Positions 10,928 through 20,289 of a stretch of 64,000 bases of DNA are shown here, in pieces. Source of the DNA: Sphingomonas sp. UNC305MFCol5.2 (GTDB lineage Bacteria > Pseudomonadota > Alphaproteobacteria > Sphingomonadales > Sphingomonadaceae); NCBI RefSeq assembly GCF_000712135.1, contig NZ_JOOE01000002.1, positions 682,001 to 746,000 of the forward strand, written 5' to 3'. The notes below the pieces were generated by a model that worked only from the letters and a program-made list of their open reading frames with translations, was not told the DNA's origin and ran no database searches. The first letter of the stretch is position 1, and every line of letters begins with the position of its first letter. Both the position numbers and the translations under genes were made by a program.

Positions 10928-10962
10928 ATGAGGCCGGAACCGCTTGACGGTTTCGGCCTCAT
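10928..10962 (+). terminator. Hairpin after ihfB
   Basis: ATGAGGCCGGAACC (10928-10941) pairs with GGTTTCGGCCTCAT (10949-10962) over 14 bp with one G-U and a 7-base loop. No T-tract follows. It lies between ihfB and tRNA-Leu. Confidence 0.55.
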
Positions 10963-10983
10963 GCGCTTGGCAAGAAGGCACGT

Positions 10984-11070
10984 GCGGACGTGGCGGAACC
11001 GGTAGACGCCGGAGACTTAAAATCTTCTGCCCCACGGGGCGTGCGGGTTCGAGTCCCGCCGTCCGCACCA
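10984..11070 (+). tRNA. tRNA-Leu (anticodon TAA)
   Basis: An 87-base class II tRNA. The acceptor GCGGACG pairs with CGTCCGC, the anticodon loop CTTAAAA gives anticodon TAA within stem GGAGA/TCTTC, there is a long variable arm (TGCCCCACGGGGCG), a T arm GCGGG/CCCGC with loop TTCGAGT, and encoded CCA. Confidence 0.95.
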
Positions 11071-11077
11071 GGCCCGA

Positions 11078-11311
11078 TCAGGGGCTGTCGGGGTCGTCGT
11101 CGTCGGTCGCGATGATGATGGCGCCCGCGACGATCGCGGCCAGACCAACGATCGCAATGATGGGGCCGCCGCCCAACTCCGACTCATTCTCCGCCGCAGT
11201 CGAGGCACGAAGCGAGAGCTTCGATGCCGAGCCTTGTGCGGCGAGCGCCGGCGTAGTCGCCAGCGAGAGTGCGGCCATCGCGGTCGCAACTTGTCCCAGG
11301 ATACGCGCCAT
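11078..11311 (-). CDS. Small exported or membrane-anchored hypothetical protein
   Basis: The 77-residue product has a Sec signal (MARILGQVATAMAALSLATT, then PALAAQ) with a likely cleavage after ALA. A short Ser-rich segment follows, then one hydrophobic helix (GGPIIAIVGLAAIVAGAIII) and an acidic tail ATDDDDPDSP. A cleaved signal followed by a single helix predicts a small envelope protein. I do not recognise the family. It ends 8 bases after tRNA-Leu in convergent orientation. Confidence 0.7.
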   Translation of the reverse strand: MARILGQVATAMAALSLATTPALAAQGSASKLSLRASTAAENESELGGGPIIAIVGLAAIVAGAIIIATDDDDPDSP

Positions 11312-11494
11312 CGAACTAGTCCTCGAAATGGGGGGAGAACGAGGAAACCTTCAACTTGGACGCAAGTTCCCCGCATTCGCTGCAATGCGGCGAATGGAGA
11401 GCAAGCGCATCCCGCCAGGAGGAACGGAGAGGGTTGGCAGCTTGCTGTCCGGACCATACACCGCCTTTGTCTCCCACCGGTGGAAACCGCCCGC

Positions 11495-12952
11495 ATGAAT
11501 CGCTCCGCCTTAGCTGTCTTGCTCGCCCTGGGGCTGGCGGCCGGCGGGTGCAACGGCGGACAGCGCAAGGACGATTCGCCGGTGGTGGTGAGCGCCATCG
11601 GCGGCGAGGCGCAACTAGCCGATCCGAGCGCCGGGCCGCTCGACCCGGCCGAGCGCGTGCTGATGGGCGCGACTGCGCAGGGGCTGGTGCGGTTCGACGC
11701 CGCCGGCCAGATCGAGCCGGGGCTCGCCGAGCGCTGGATCGTCATCGACGACGGACGCAGCTACATCTTCCGCCTGCGCGAGGCCTATTGGCCAGACGGC
11801 ACGCCCGTCACTGCGGCGCAGGTGATCCGCGTCCTGCGCCGCGCTGCCGCGCCCGACGGCCGCAACCCGCTGGCGCCGTTCCTCACAGTGATCGACGAGA
11901 TCGTCGAGATGACCCCGACGGTGATCGAAGTGCGCCTGAAGCGGCCCCGCCCCGACCTGCTCAAACTGTTCGCCCAGCCCGAGCTGGCGGTGTTCCGCAC
12001 CGGCACGCTCGACGGCAGCGGCCCCTTCCTTGCCCGGAAGATCCCGCACGGCTTCCTGCTGCGCCCCGCGCCCGATCCCGCCCGGCAGGACAATGCCACG
12101 CCCGAGCCGGAGGAAACCGTGCAGCTCTATGGCGAGCGCGCCGCATTGGCGCTCGCGCGCTTCAAGGCGGGCGAATCCGACATGATCCTCGGCGGCACCT
12201 TTGCCGACTGGCCGCTCCTCGAGCCGGCCAAGGTTGCGCCCGCCAATCTTCACGTGGACCATGCGATCGGGCTGTTCGGGCTCGCTATGGTCCATCGCCG
12301 CGATTTCCTGGCCGATGCCGCGAACCGCGCCGCGATTGCGATGGCGATCGATCGCGCGGCGCTGACCCAGCAGCTCGACGCGGATTGGGCACCGATGGAA
12401 ACGCTGCTGCCAAGCAAGATCGATTCGGCGGCGCCGCCTGCCCAGCCCAGCTGGTGGACAGCGCCTATCGAGGCGCGGCGCGAGACGGCACGCGCACGAG
12501 TCGCCGGCTGGCGACAAGCGCATCCGGAGCCGCTGACGCTGCGCATCGCATTGCCCCCCGGCCCCGGCGCGACTCTGGTCTGGGCGCATCTGGCGCTGGC
12601 GATGCAGCGGATCGGGATCGAGCCGAGGCGCGTGGGCATCGGCGACCCGGCAGACCTGCGGCTGATCGACGCGGTCGCGCCCTATGACAGCGGCCGCTGG
12701 TTCCTGAATACCGCCTGCATCGCCTGTTCCGACGAGGCAAGGGCACTGATCGACGCCGCCCGCGACGCCCCGGACCTCGCTGCCCGAGCGCAGCGCATCG
12801 CCGAGGCCGATGCCGCACTCACCGCGGATTCCTCTTATATTCCAATCGCTCAACCCCTACGTTGGTCGCTCGTCGCGCTGCGGCTCGACGCCTGGCAGCG
12901 GAACACGCGGGCATGGCACCCGTTGAACCACCTGCGAAACGAGACGGAGTAG
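11495..12952 (+). CDS. Lipoprotein solute-binding protein, ABC family 5 (peptide/nickel type)
   Basis: The 485-residue product starts at ATG 11495. The frame is open upstream, but this start gives a lipoprotein signal with lipobox LAAGGC (Cys19). The body fits family 5 binding proteins: AERVLMGATAQGLVRFD, LAERWIVIDDGRSYIFRLRE and YWPDGTPVTAAQVI are typical early motifs. These proteins deliver peptides or other ligands to an ABC permease. No permease or ATPase gene is next to it; a DUF4112 gene follows 3 bases after the stop. The partner transporter, or a non-transport role, remains open. Confidence 0.8.
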   Translation: MNRSALAVLLALGLAAGGCNGGQRKDDSPVVVSAIGGEAQLADPSAGPLDPAERVLMGATAQGLVRFDAAGQIEPGLAERWIVIDDGRSYIFRLREAYWPDGTPVTAAQVIRVLRRAAAPDGRNPLAPFLTVIDEIVEMTPTVIEVRLKRPRPDLLKLFAQPELAVFRTGTLDGSGPFLARKIPHGFLLRPAPDPARQDNATPEPEETVQLYGERAALALARFKAGESDMILGGTFADWPLLEPAKVAPANLHVDHAIGLFGLAMVHRRDFLADAANRAAIAMAIDRAALTQQLDADWAPMETLLPSKIDSAAPPAQPSWWTAPIEARRETARARVAGWRQAHPEPLTLRIALPPGPGATLVWAHLALAMQRIGIEPRRVGIGDPADLRLIDAVAPYDSGRWFLNTACIACSDEARALIDAARDAPDLAARAQRIAEADAALTADSSYIPIAQPLRWSLVALRLDAWQRNTRAWHPLNHLRNETE

Positions 12953-12955
12953 GTT

Positions 12956-13387
12956 GTGGCGAAGACGGAGCGAATGGCATCGGGCTGGTCTGCGGCAGCG
13001 AAGAACCTGCCGCTGGGCAAGGACCCGGTGTCGGTCCGCCGGCGGATCGTGGCGATGGAGCATCTGCTCGAGCGCAGCCTGACGATTCCGGGCACCCGCT
13101 TCCCGATCGGCCTCGACGTCGTACTCGATCTCGTCCCCGGCATCGGCACTACCGTCGCCGCGGCGATGGGCGCCTATATGGCGTGGGAAGCGCGCAATCT
13201 CGGCATGTCCAAGACCCAGATCGCGCGCATGGCGGGCAATGTCGGCTTCGACTGGATGCTGGGCCTGATCCCGTTCGTGGGCGCGATCCCCGACATGTTC
13301 TTCCGATCGAACTCGCGCAACCTGAAGATCATCAAGAAGCATCTCGACAAGCATCACCCGGCGACGGTGACGATCGACCAACGCTGA
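12956..13387 (+). CDS. DUF4112 membrane protein
   Basis: The 143-residue product starts at GTG 12956 (alternative ATG 12974), just after the binding-protein stop. The core RFPIGLDVVLDLVPGIGTTV, a Gly/Ala-rich hydrophobic stretch (AAAMGAYMAW), then DWMLGLIPFVGAIPDMFF and a basic tail (RNLKIIKKHLDKHH) match DUF4112. Two short hydrophobic hairpins are predicted. Function is unknown. Convergent with nadC across a 185-base gap that contains a GC-rich inverted repeat but no gene. Confidence 0.8.
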   Translation: MAKTERMASGWSAAAKNLPLGKDPVSVRRRIVAMEHLLERSLTIPGTRFPIGLDVVLDLVPGIGTTVAAAMGAYMAWEARNLGMSKTQIARMAGNVGFDWMLGLIPFVGAIPDMFFRSNSRNLKIIKKHLDKHHPATVTIDQR

Positions 13388-13572
13388 TGTTGGATTCGGC
13401 GGGCTTAACTTCGCACTTTTCCCGCGAATCGTGACATAAAATTTCCCACTCGCGACAGATTATGACGCGAGGAACGACGTGACGTCCACGAATTCAAAGA
13501 GCGCGGCAAAGGCCCGCCAAGGCCCGCGCCGGCGGGCAGCACAACAGACGAAATCCAACATTGCAAGGCCGC

Positions 13573-14418
13573 TCAGGCGGCGGTGAAATCGAGCCCGATA
13601 TCGGCAGCCGGGGCCGATTGGGTCAGGCGGCCGACGCTGACATACGTGACGCCCGACTCCGCGATGGCGCGGATCGTGTCGAGGCGGACGCCGCCCGATG
13701 CTTCGGTGGGCACACGGCCAGCGACCAGCGCCACGGCCTCGCGCAGCATGGCCGGCGCCATGTTGTCGAGCAGCAGGTGCGTGGCGCCAGCGTCAAGCGC
13801 GGGGGCGATCTGATCGATCCGGTCGACCTCGACGATGATCCGCGCGATCCCAGCCTCCACGGCGCGGCGGACCGCCTCGCCGATCGAACCGGCGACGCCG
13901 ACATGATTGTCCTTGATCATCGCCGCATCCCACAGCCCAATGCGATGATTCTGCGCGCCGCCCATGCGCGTGGCGTATTTCTCGAGGACGCGCAGGCCCG
14001 GAATGGTCTTTCGCGTGTCGAGCAACGTCGCGCCGGTACCTGCGATGGCGTCGACATAGAGGCGCGTCATCGTGGCGATCCCCGAAAGATGCTGGACGGT
14101 GTTGAGCGCCGAGCGCTCGGCGGTGAGCATCGCGCGTGCCCGCCCCCGGAGGCGGAGCAGATCGGTGCCGGCAGGGACGCCCTGTCCGTCCTCGACCAGC
14201 CGTTCGATCCCGACTTCGGGATCCAGCGCGCGGAAGAACGCCTCGGCGATCGGCAGGCCGGCGACGGTGATCGCGTCGCGACTGTCCATCACGCCCTCGA
14301 ACACCGCGTCGGCGGGGATGACGGCGGCGGAGGTGATGTCACCGGCATCGCCGAGGTCCTCGGCGAGCGTGGCGCGGACGAAGGCGTCGAGGTCGAAATT
14401 GTCGAGTGAGAAGGCCAT
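13573..14418 (-). CDS. nadC: Nicotinate-nucleotide pyrophosphorylase (carboxylating)
   Basis: The 281-residue enzyme converts quinolinate and PRPP to nicotinate mononucleotide. The chosen start (MAFSLDNFDLDAFV) matches the family N-terminus, although the frame opens earlier at 14505. Signatures are LAEDLGDAGDITS near 20, HLSGIATMTRLYVDA near 110, LDTRKTIPGLRVLEKYA near 130 and KDNHV near 165. nadA lies about 14 kb away; nadB is not in the window. Confidence 0.96.
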   Translation of the reverse strand: MAFSLDNFDLDAFVRATLAEDLGDAGDITSAAVIPADAVFEGVMDSRDAITVAGLPIAEAFFRALDPEVGIERLVEDGQGVPAGTDLLRLRGRARAMLTAERSALNTVQHLSGIATMTRLYVDAIAGTGATLLDTRKTIPGLRVLEKYATRMGGAQNHRIGLWDAAMIKDNHVGVAGSIGEAVRRAVEAGIARIIVEVDRIDQIAPALDAGATHLLLDNMAPAMLREAVALVAGRVPTEASGGVRLDTIRAIAESGVTYVSVGRLTQSAPAADIGLDFTAA

Positions 14419-14501
14419 GGGGCGCTTTATCGCCTGTTGCGCCCGGTTGAAATCGCCGAATGGCCGCATGGGCCAGGTCGCGATGGATGCCATCGATACG
14501 C

Positions 14502-15950
14502 TCATCGCTGGAACGGGATCGCCGGCAGGCGAACGCGGTCCACGCCGATCGCCCGGTCACGAAGGAAGTCGCGGAGCAGCGGCTGGATGGCGGGATCGCC
14601 GAACAGATCGAACTGGTGCGCGCCATTCTCGAGCACGATCACTTTGGCGTGCGGCAGGCCAGCCGCAATCTCGCGGGCGTTCTCGACCGGCGTGCGTGCG
14701 TCGAGATCGCCGACGAGGATAAGCGCCGGCACTGCGCTGCGTACCGGCCTGCGATAATCGGCCCCGAGATCGGCGTCGGGCCAGGCCGGCTGCAGGCCGA
14801 TCGTCGGAAAATTCATCGCATCGCCCAACAGCGCCGCGCGCGCTTCGTGCCGGATCCGGTCGAGACGCTGCGGGCTCGCGCCGGAGGCGAGGTCCATCAT
14901 GTATTTCATCGCCGATCCGAGCCGCCATCGCGTGCGCAAGGCCAGCGCGAGCGGGCCGATGCGGCGGAAATCGCCGGCTGCCATCTCCCGATACGCGATC
15001 GGCAAGGTGGCGAGCGCCCGCGGATCGGCAAGCGCCTGCGCGGTCATCCATTGCAGGTCGAATGCGCCAATCACGAGCTTGCGTTCCACACCGTCCGGGC
15101 CGGCTGCGTCCAGCGTCACGGGCGCGCGGCGGAGGCGCTCGAACACGGCGCGCATGGTATCCGGCAGCTCGGCTACGCCCGCCCGCTCGCCGATGCGGCG
15201 GATCACCGCATCGGTCTGCGAGGGTAATTTGAACGTGTGATCGGGACCTTCCGGGCCGACCAGTATCAGTCGCTCGACGCTGTCGGGGTGACGTCGGATC
15301 GTCGCTAGGGCGAGGTGTGAGCCGTAGCTGCGACCCCAGAGGTTCATCCCGGCATAGCCGAACGCGCGCCGGACCGCGTCGACGTCATCGGCGCTCTCCA
15401 CAGTCGTATAGGAGGCGAGCCGAATGCCGGCCTCGGCGAAGCGCTCCGCGGCAAGACGCGACGCGCGCTCCATCAGCGGCAACCAGGCCGCAGCCGAGCC
15501 GGGTGCATCGAGAGGCAACGGAGTCGGCTCGGCCAGCGCGAGGCCGGGTTGCGACCGCCCCGTGCCGCGCTGGTCGAAACTGATCACGTCGCCGCCCATC
15601 AGATCGAGCAACGCCGCCGCCCGTCGTTCGGGCAAACCCGACACGAGCCGTATGCCCGAATCGCCTGGACCGCCCGCCAGCAGCATGTTCGCGGTCTTCC
15701 CCGCCCCTCCGGCCCAGCGCAGCCGGATGACCGCGAGATCGATCCTTCGAGAGTGCGTGGTCGCGCCGATGCGTTGTTCGGGGACGCTGACATAGCCGGT
15801 GGTGATTTCGATCGCGCGCCCATCCGGGGTGGCGATCGAGCGGATCTGGACCCGGTCGACAACGGGATCCGTGGACTGGGCATCGGCCCCGCCCGCGAGG
15901 GCCATTGCAGCGAAGGCCAGCAGGACCGCGAACAGGCGACGCGCGATCAT
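14502..15950 (-). CDS. Exported alpha/beta hydrolase (proline iminopeptidase/tripeptidyl aminopeptidase-like)
   Basis: The 482-residue product starts at ATG 15950, which overlaps the upstream stop (ATGA) and gives a clear Sec signal (LLAFAAMALAGGADAQS). The nucleophile elbow is GRSYGSHLAL (Ser208), preceded by LAGGPGDSG and FDQRGTGRSQP, which mark the S33 peptidase-like branch. Later Asp (VGDLDARTPVENA) and His (NGAHQFDLF) complete the triad. It is the last gene of an operon with an ECF sigma factor and a membrane protein. Substrate is not predictable from this sequence. Confidence 0.85.
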   Translation of the reverse strand: MIARRLFAVLLAFAAMALAGGADAQSTDPVVDRVQIRSIATPDGRAIEITTGYVSVPEQRIGATTHSRRIDLAVIRLRWAGGAGKTANMLLAGGPGDSGIRLVSGLPERRAAALLDLMGGDVISFDQRGTGRSQPGLALAEPTPLPLDAPGSAAAWLPLMERASRLAAERFAEAGIRLASYTTVESADDVDAVRRAFGYAGMNLWGRSYGSHLALATIRRHPDSVERLILVGPEGPDHTFKLPSQTDAVIRRIGERAGVAELPDTMRAVFERLRRAPVTLDAAGPDGVERKLVIGAFDLQWMTAQALADPRALATLPIAYREMAAGDFRRIGPLALALRTRWRLGSAMKYMMDLASGASPQRLDRIRHEARAALLGDAMNFPTIGLQPAWPDADLGADYRRPVRSAVPALILVGDLDARTPVENAREIAAGLPHAKVIVLENGAHQFDLFGDPAIQPLLRDFLRDRAIGVDRVRLPAIPFQR

Positions 15951-16441
15951 CGTGCAACTCCGGCGTGAAGGGATTCGAGTTCGCGCCTGCGATCGAGGAG
16001 CGCCGCGAGGCGCCGTCGGGCGCGCGCGAGCAGCAGCCCGGAACCGGCGACGAGCGCCAGCCCCAGCCCGCCGGCGGCGAAACCCGCCGGCACATCGCCC
16101 GCGATCCCGATGGCGAACGCGCCGATCGTGAATATCGACGTGAAGATCACCGCGAGCCATCCGGCGACGACTCGCTGGCGGGCGAACAGCACGCGGCGCC
16201 GGGCGAGCACCCAAGCGGCATAGCCGGTCCAGATCGCGCCGATCATCGTCAGCACCGCCAGCGCTGCCCAGGTGCGCAGCGGCAGATCCGGCTCGGTCAG
16301 CAAAAGCGCCGCGAGGACCGTCGTCATCGCCAGCGCGGCGGCCAGCAGGACGCCGTGCGCGATTCGCGACTGCAGGGAAAGCTCGGCCCCGGCGATCCGC
16401 CGCACGCGATCGATTGCATCGACATCTTGGATGGCAGTCAC
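15947..16441 (-). CDS. Integral membrane protein, possible sigma-factor partner
   Basis: The 164-residue protein overlaps both neighbours by 4 bases (ATGA), so it is translationally coupled. It has a cytoplasmic N-terminus of about 25 residues and four hydrophobic segments near 28-48, 58-78, 92-112 and 118-140, followed by an Arg-rich C-terminal tail. No zinc-binding anti-sigma motif (HxxxCxxC) is present. Position directly after the sigma gene suggests a regulator or signal sensor, but that is inference from context. Confidence 0.75.
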   Translation of the reverse strand: MTAIQDVDAIDRVRRIAGAELSLQSRIAHGVLLAAALAMTTVLAALLLTEPDLPLRTWAALAVLTMIGAIWTGYAAWVLARRRVLFARQRVVAGWLAVIFTSIFTIGAFAIGIAGDVPAGFAAGGLGLALVAGSGLLLARARRRLAALLDRRRELESLHAGVAR

Positions 16442-17046
16442 GTCAAATCTCCTTCGAGCGCGAGGCGCAGCAGGCGCCTGGCACGATGCAGCCGCGATTT
16501 GACCGTGCCCGGGGGTATCGAGAGAGCGTCCGCCGTTTCCTCGATCGTCAGCTCGTGCAAATAGAACAGGGTCAGGATCTCACGCTCGGCGGGTGGCAGC
16601 CGGGCCAGCCCGAGCTCGATGTCCTCGCGGTCATGGCGATCTTCCGGAATCTCGTCCTCGGCCAACGGATCGACGGCGTCGCCGGGCGGCGGAAGGGTCC
16701 TGTATCGTCTGCGAAGCGTGTCGATGAACGCGCGATGCGCGATGCCGAACAGCCATGAACGGAAGCGACCCGGATCGTGGAGGCGATCGATTCCGCGCAG
16801 CACCCGCAGCCAGATGTCCTGCGTCAGTTCGGCTGCCGCGTCGCCATCTTGCGACACGCGTCGGGCATAGCCGGCGATCGGCGCCGCCCACCGCGCGACC
16901 AACTCGTCAAATGCGCGGCGCTCGCCCAATTGGCAGCGGATGACGAGCAGCTCGTCGTCGATTTGCGGTTCTTCGCTCGCGGCTGCTTGTCGCATCACTG
17001 GCCCCATCGTTTCCTTCGTAGTCGGTTCTCGACGGAAAAGGTTCAC
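16438..17046 (-). CDS. ECF-type RNA polymerase sigma factor
   Basis: The 202-residue protein has region 2 at about 35-105 (AFDELVARWAAPIAGYARRV, AAELTQDIWLRVL, RFRSWLFGIAHRAFIDTLRR) and region 4 at 140-195 (LPPAEREILTLFYLHELTI, then IPPGTVKSRLHRARRLLR). The start at 17046 is uncertain; ATG 17007 (MGPVMRQ) is possible. It would direct RNA polymerase to its own promoter set, perhaps including this operon. No separate anti-sigma gene with a recognisable zinc motif follows. Confidence 0.92.
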   Translation of the reverse strand: MNLFRREPTTKETMGPVMRQAAASEEPQIDDELLVIRCQLGERRAFDELVARWAAPIAGYARRVSQDGDAAAELTQDIWLRVLRGIDRLHDPGRFRSWLFGIAHRAFIDTLRRRYRTLPPPGDAVDPLAEDEIPEDRHDREDIELGLARLPPAEREILTLFYLHELTIEETADALSIPPGTVKSRLHRARRLLRLALEGDLT

Positions 17047-17176
17047 GTGGCGGCAGGCCGCTCCACTTGTGCGTGTCAGCGTGGGCTTTGGCAGTCGTTC
17101 AGCAAAAACGGAGAAGGGGCGAACACGGCCATCATGGCGCTACCAGGAATGCACCGTCTTGCCGGTCTTCCCTTCC

Positions 17177-17260
17177 AAAAAAATCGGCTTGGCGAAATTC
17201 CGGTCACGGCATGCCGCGCGATGCGGCCCTGTTCGTGAACATCGTAAATTTCGCCAAGCC
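17177..17260 (-). terminator. Terminator of the TonB receptor gene, long loop
   Basis: On the minus strand GGCTTGGCGAAATT (17260-17247) pairs perfectly with AATTTCGCCAAGCC (17199-17186) and is followed by GATTTTTTT. The 47-base loop contains further GC-rich pairing. This fits an intrinsic terminator 27 bases after the receptor stop. Confidence 0.65.
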
Positions 17261-17286
17261 CAGGGGAGGATCGGTCCGGCAGTCGA

Positions 17287-20200
17287 TCAGAACCTTGCCC
17301 GCACGCCGATGCGATAGGTACGGCCGAGCGTGTCGTAGAGCGCAGGGTTCACGTCGAGGCCGGTATTGGTCTGCGGCGACGGCGCGGGATCATGGTCGAA
17401 CAGATTGTCGACCTTGAAGTAGGTGCTGACGTTTTCGGTGATCTTCGCCGTGCCGCCGACATCCACATAGAAGGCGCCCTCCATGCGGTTACGATCGATG
17501 GTCGGATGGTTGGCGGTCGAAGCAGGGCAACTCGAGCTACACACGACATATTGGTTGCCGAACACGCCGTCCGAGAACCAGCGTTCCTGAACGGTGAGGC
17601 TGAACGCGTCGTTGTCGTAGGTCTGGATCGCCAGCCACTTCCAGTTGGGCGTGGCGCCGGTATTGGCGCCGGCCTGGTCGACCTTGTCGACGCCGGGCGC
17701 GCCCGCGTTGACCACGAACTCGCGGATATGGGTACCGAGCGCGCGGACAGTGAAGCTGCCCGGGAGGCCCAGCGGCCTGCTCCAGCGGTAGCTCGCCTCG
17801 ATATCGAACCCGCTGGTCTTCCATGAGGCGAGATTGAACGGCTGGACGTTGATGAAGTTGCCGCCCTGCACCGGGCTGTTGAGTACGAAACCGCCGCAGA
17901 ACGCCTGATTGCCGTCGAAACAGAGGCGGACGATCTGGTCCGCCGTCAGCGTCGAGATCACGCCGTTCAGCTTGATGCTGTAATAGTCGAACGAAAGGCT
18001 GAGCCCTGGCAACCATGACGGATTGGCGAGTGCGGCACCGATTTCGGTGTTGCGCGCGATTTCCGGTTTCAGATCGGGGTTGCCGATCGTGTTCTGGAAC
18101 GCCTGCACCGCGCCGGCGGGCGGGAACGGATTGGCGAAGTTCGGCAGCGTCGTCACGGTCGGCGCCGCGAACAGCTCCGACAGATTGGGCGCGCGCACGT
18201 CTCGCGAAGTCACTGCACGCAGCCGGAAGCCGTCGAGCGGCGTATCCCAGGTGCCGCCGATCTTCCACGCCCAGACGGTGCCCGACGTGCTGTAATGCGT
18301 CACGCGGGCGGCGCCGGTCAGGTTCGCCTTGCCTGCCCCGCCGCCGTCGAACAGCGGCAGATTGAATTCGGCCGAGGCTTCGTACACGTCATAGGCGCCG
18401 CGGCCGTTCTTGTAATTGCCGGCCGCCCAATTGCTCCCCAAAGGTGCGTTGAGCAGCGGGTCTGCCGGATAGGCCTCGCTGTTCGGGCTCAGCGTGCTCA
18501 CGCCCGCGCCATAGGGATCGGCGTTCACTTCGTAGAATTCGTGGCGATACTCACCGCCAAAGGCGAGCGCGAGGGGCCCTGCCCATAGATCGAACAGATT
18601 GCCGGAGAAATTGAGGCTGGCGACGTCCTGGGTCAGCCTGGTGTGCTGGAACGGGCCGTTCTGCGGCGTGACATAAGCGAGCGCCGCCGCCGAGGGGGCG
18701 AAGCCGCCGAAGATGTTGATCGGCTGGCATCCCGCCGCGCGCGCCGCGGGATCGGCACAGACGATCGCGCCGTTCAGCGTGATCGCGTTGGCCGCGGCGG
18801 CATAGCGGTTCTGCAGGACGATGTCGTTCACGTCGACGTCGGAGATGGTGGTGCCGTGCGCGTAATAGGCGTCGTAATTCCAGTCGCCCCCGCCCACGCC
18901 GAACTGCCCCTTGAGGCCGCCGACGACGCGATATTGGCGTCGATCGGTATAGACCCTCGGATCGGGGAAATTCCCGTTGCTCGTCCCGAAGTTGAAGGAA
19001 GTGATTCCTGCGCTGGTGCACCGGTCGCGAATGAGTTGCGGCAGGAACGGATTGGCGCACTGCACCGTGAGGCTCGGGCGGCCGTAACCCGGGCTCGGCT
19101 GGTTGCTGGTCTTGACCTGTGCCGCGCTGAAAGTGACGTAGACTTCGTTGTTCTCGGCGAAATCGTAACCGATCCGGCCGAAGCCGGTGACGCGCTGGAG
19201 CGCCGACACCAGAGATGCGCCGGATCCAGGCGCGCCCGACAGATCGCCGCCGACGCAGAAGCTGTTGCCGGAATAGCAATTGGACACGCGGCCATTGCCC
19301 AGCGGCGCCCCGCCCGATCCGTAATTGAAATTGTATGGCGCGCCGTTCACGTCGAATGCGATGCCTTGCAGCGGGCCGTTGTTGATCAGTCCGTAGCGGG
19401 CATATTGATAAGGCTGCGCGTAATCGCTGTAGACGAATTGCGGCAGGCCGTTGTTAGCCTGTCCGGTGTTGAGCAAGGTGCTGGCGCGATACCAGTCGCG
19501 CTTGCCGGCAAGGTCGGTGCCGAAATCGCCCGGGCCGACGCCCTCGTCATGGGCATATTCGCCGCTGACGACCAGGTGCAGTTTGTCGTCGAACAATGCC
19601 CCGCCCCAGGCGCCCTGCGCGAGGATCTGCGCATTATCGCCATAGGTGGTGATGCCGCCCTGCAGATTGGCCTTGAAGCCCTTGAAGCGGGTGTCGGTGA
19701 TGAAGTTGACGACACCGCCGACCGCGTCCGAGCCATAGGTCGCCGAGGCGCCGCCGTTGACGATGTCGACGCGCTTGATCAGCAGTTGCGGGAACAGGCT
19801 GACGTCCGGCACGCCGGTGACGTTGGCGCCGGCCACGCGCTGGCCGTCGAGCAACGTCAGCGTACGGATCGGCTGAAGGCCGCGCAGCGAGAAGGAGCTG
19901 AGCCCCTGCAGCCCGCTCGAAGTACTGAACGTGCCCGTCGAAGTGCCGGTCGAGCCTTGCAGCGAAGGCAGCTGGGCGATCGTGTTGAAGATGTTGGGCT
20001 GCGCGTTGGCCGCGATCTGCTCCTCGCCGATGATCGTGGTGGGCGTGGGCGCAGTGAAGCCGCTCGAAAGGATGCGTGTGCCCGTGACGACGATGTCGCC
20101 CGGAGCTTCCGGCTCCTGTGCGGAGGGGACGGCCGCCTGCGCTTCGGCTTCCTGCGCAACGGGCTGGGCCGGCGCGGTCTGCGCGGCCGCAGGCGAGAAG

Positions 20201-20289
20201 GTCAGTGCCGTAGCGAGCGCCGCGAGACTGGTAGCGGTAACACGCGCGATCGCCGATGCGCGACGATCGAAAGAAAAATTCCCCATCAT
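17287..20289 (-). CDS. TonB-dependent outer-membrane receptor
   Basis: The product is about 1000 residues from ATG 20289. The N-terminus is a signal peptide (ATSLAALATALTFSPAAAQ). A TonB box-like region is followed by a plug domain at about 75-200 (DIVVTGTRI, SLRGLQPIRTLTLLDGQRV, VDIVNGGASATYGSDAVGGV, NFITDTRF). A long beta-barrel follows, ending TYRIGVRARF with the C-terminal Phe expected for BAM insertion. These receptors import siderophores, vitamins or glycans using TonB energy. No substrate-processing gene is directly coupled, so the ligand is unknown. A gluconokinase is divergently encoded upstream. Confidence 0.95.
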   Translation of the reverse strand: MMGNFSFDRRASAIARVTATSLAALATALTFSPAAAQTAPAQPVAQEAEAQAAVPSAQEPEAPGDIVVTGTRILSSGFTAPTPTTIIGEEQIAANAQPNIFNTIAQLPSLQGSTGTSTGTFSTSSGLQGLSSFSLRGLQPIRTLTLLDGQRVAGANVTGVPDVSLFPQLLIKRVDIVNGGASATYGSDAVGGVVNFITDTRFKGFKANLQGGITTYGDNAQILAQGAWGGALFDDKLHLVVSGEYAHDEGVGPGDFGTDLAGKRDWYRASTLLNTGQANNGLPQFVYSDYAQPYQYARYGLINNGPLQGIAFDVNGAPYNFNYGSGGAPLGNGRVSNCYSGNSFCVGGDLSGAPGSGASLVSALQRVTGFGRIGYDFAENNEVYVTFSAAQVKTSNQPSPGYGRPSLTVQCANPFLPQLIRDRCTSAGITSFNFGTSNGNFPDPRVYTDRRQYRVVGGLKGQFGVGGGDWNYDAYYAHGTTISDVDVNDIVLQNRYAAAANAITLNGAIVCADPAARAAGCQPINIFGGFAPSAAALAYVTPQNGPFQHTRLTQDVASLNFSGNLFDLWAGPLALAFGGEYRHEFYEVNADPYGAGVSTLSPNSEAYPADPLLNAPLGSNWAAGNYKNGRGAYDVYEASAEFNLPLFDGGGAGKANLTGAARVTHYSTSGTVWAWKIGGTWDTPLDGFRLRAVTSRDVRAPNLSELFAAPTVTTLPNFANPFPPAGAVQAFQNTIGNPDLKPEIARNTEIGAALANPSWLPGLSLSFDYYSIKLNGVISTLTADQIVRLCFDGNQAFCGGFVLNSPVQGGNFINVQPFNLASWKTSGFDIEASYRWSRPLGLPGSFTVRALGTHIREFVVNAGAPGVDKVDQAGANTGATPNWKWLAIQTYDNDAFSLTVQERWFSDGVFGNQYVVCSSSCPASTANHPTIDRNRMEGAFYVDVGGTAKITENVSTYFKVDNLFDHDPAPSPQTNTGLDVNPALYDTLGRTYRIGVRARF

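Noticed and set aside
16438..16441. Zinc anti-sigma domain in the membrane protein
   Set aside because: No HxxxCxxC motif; partner role is only contextual.
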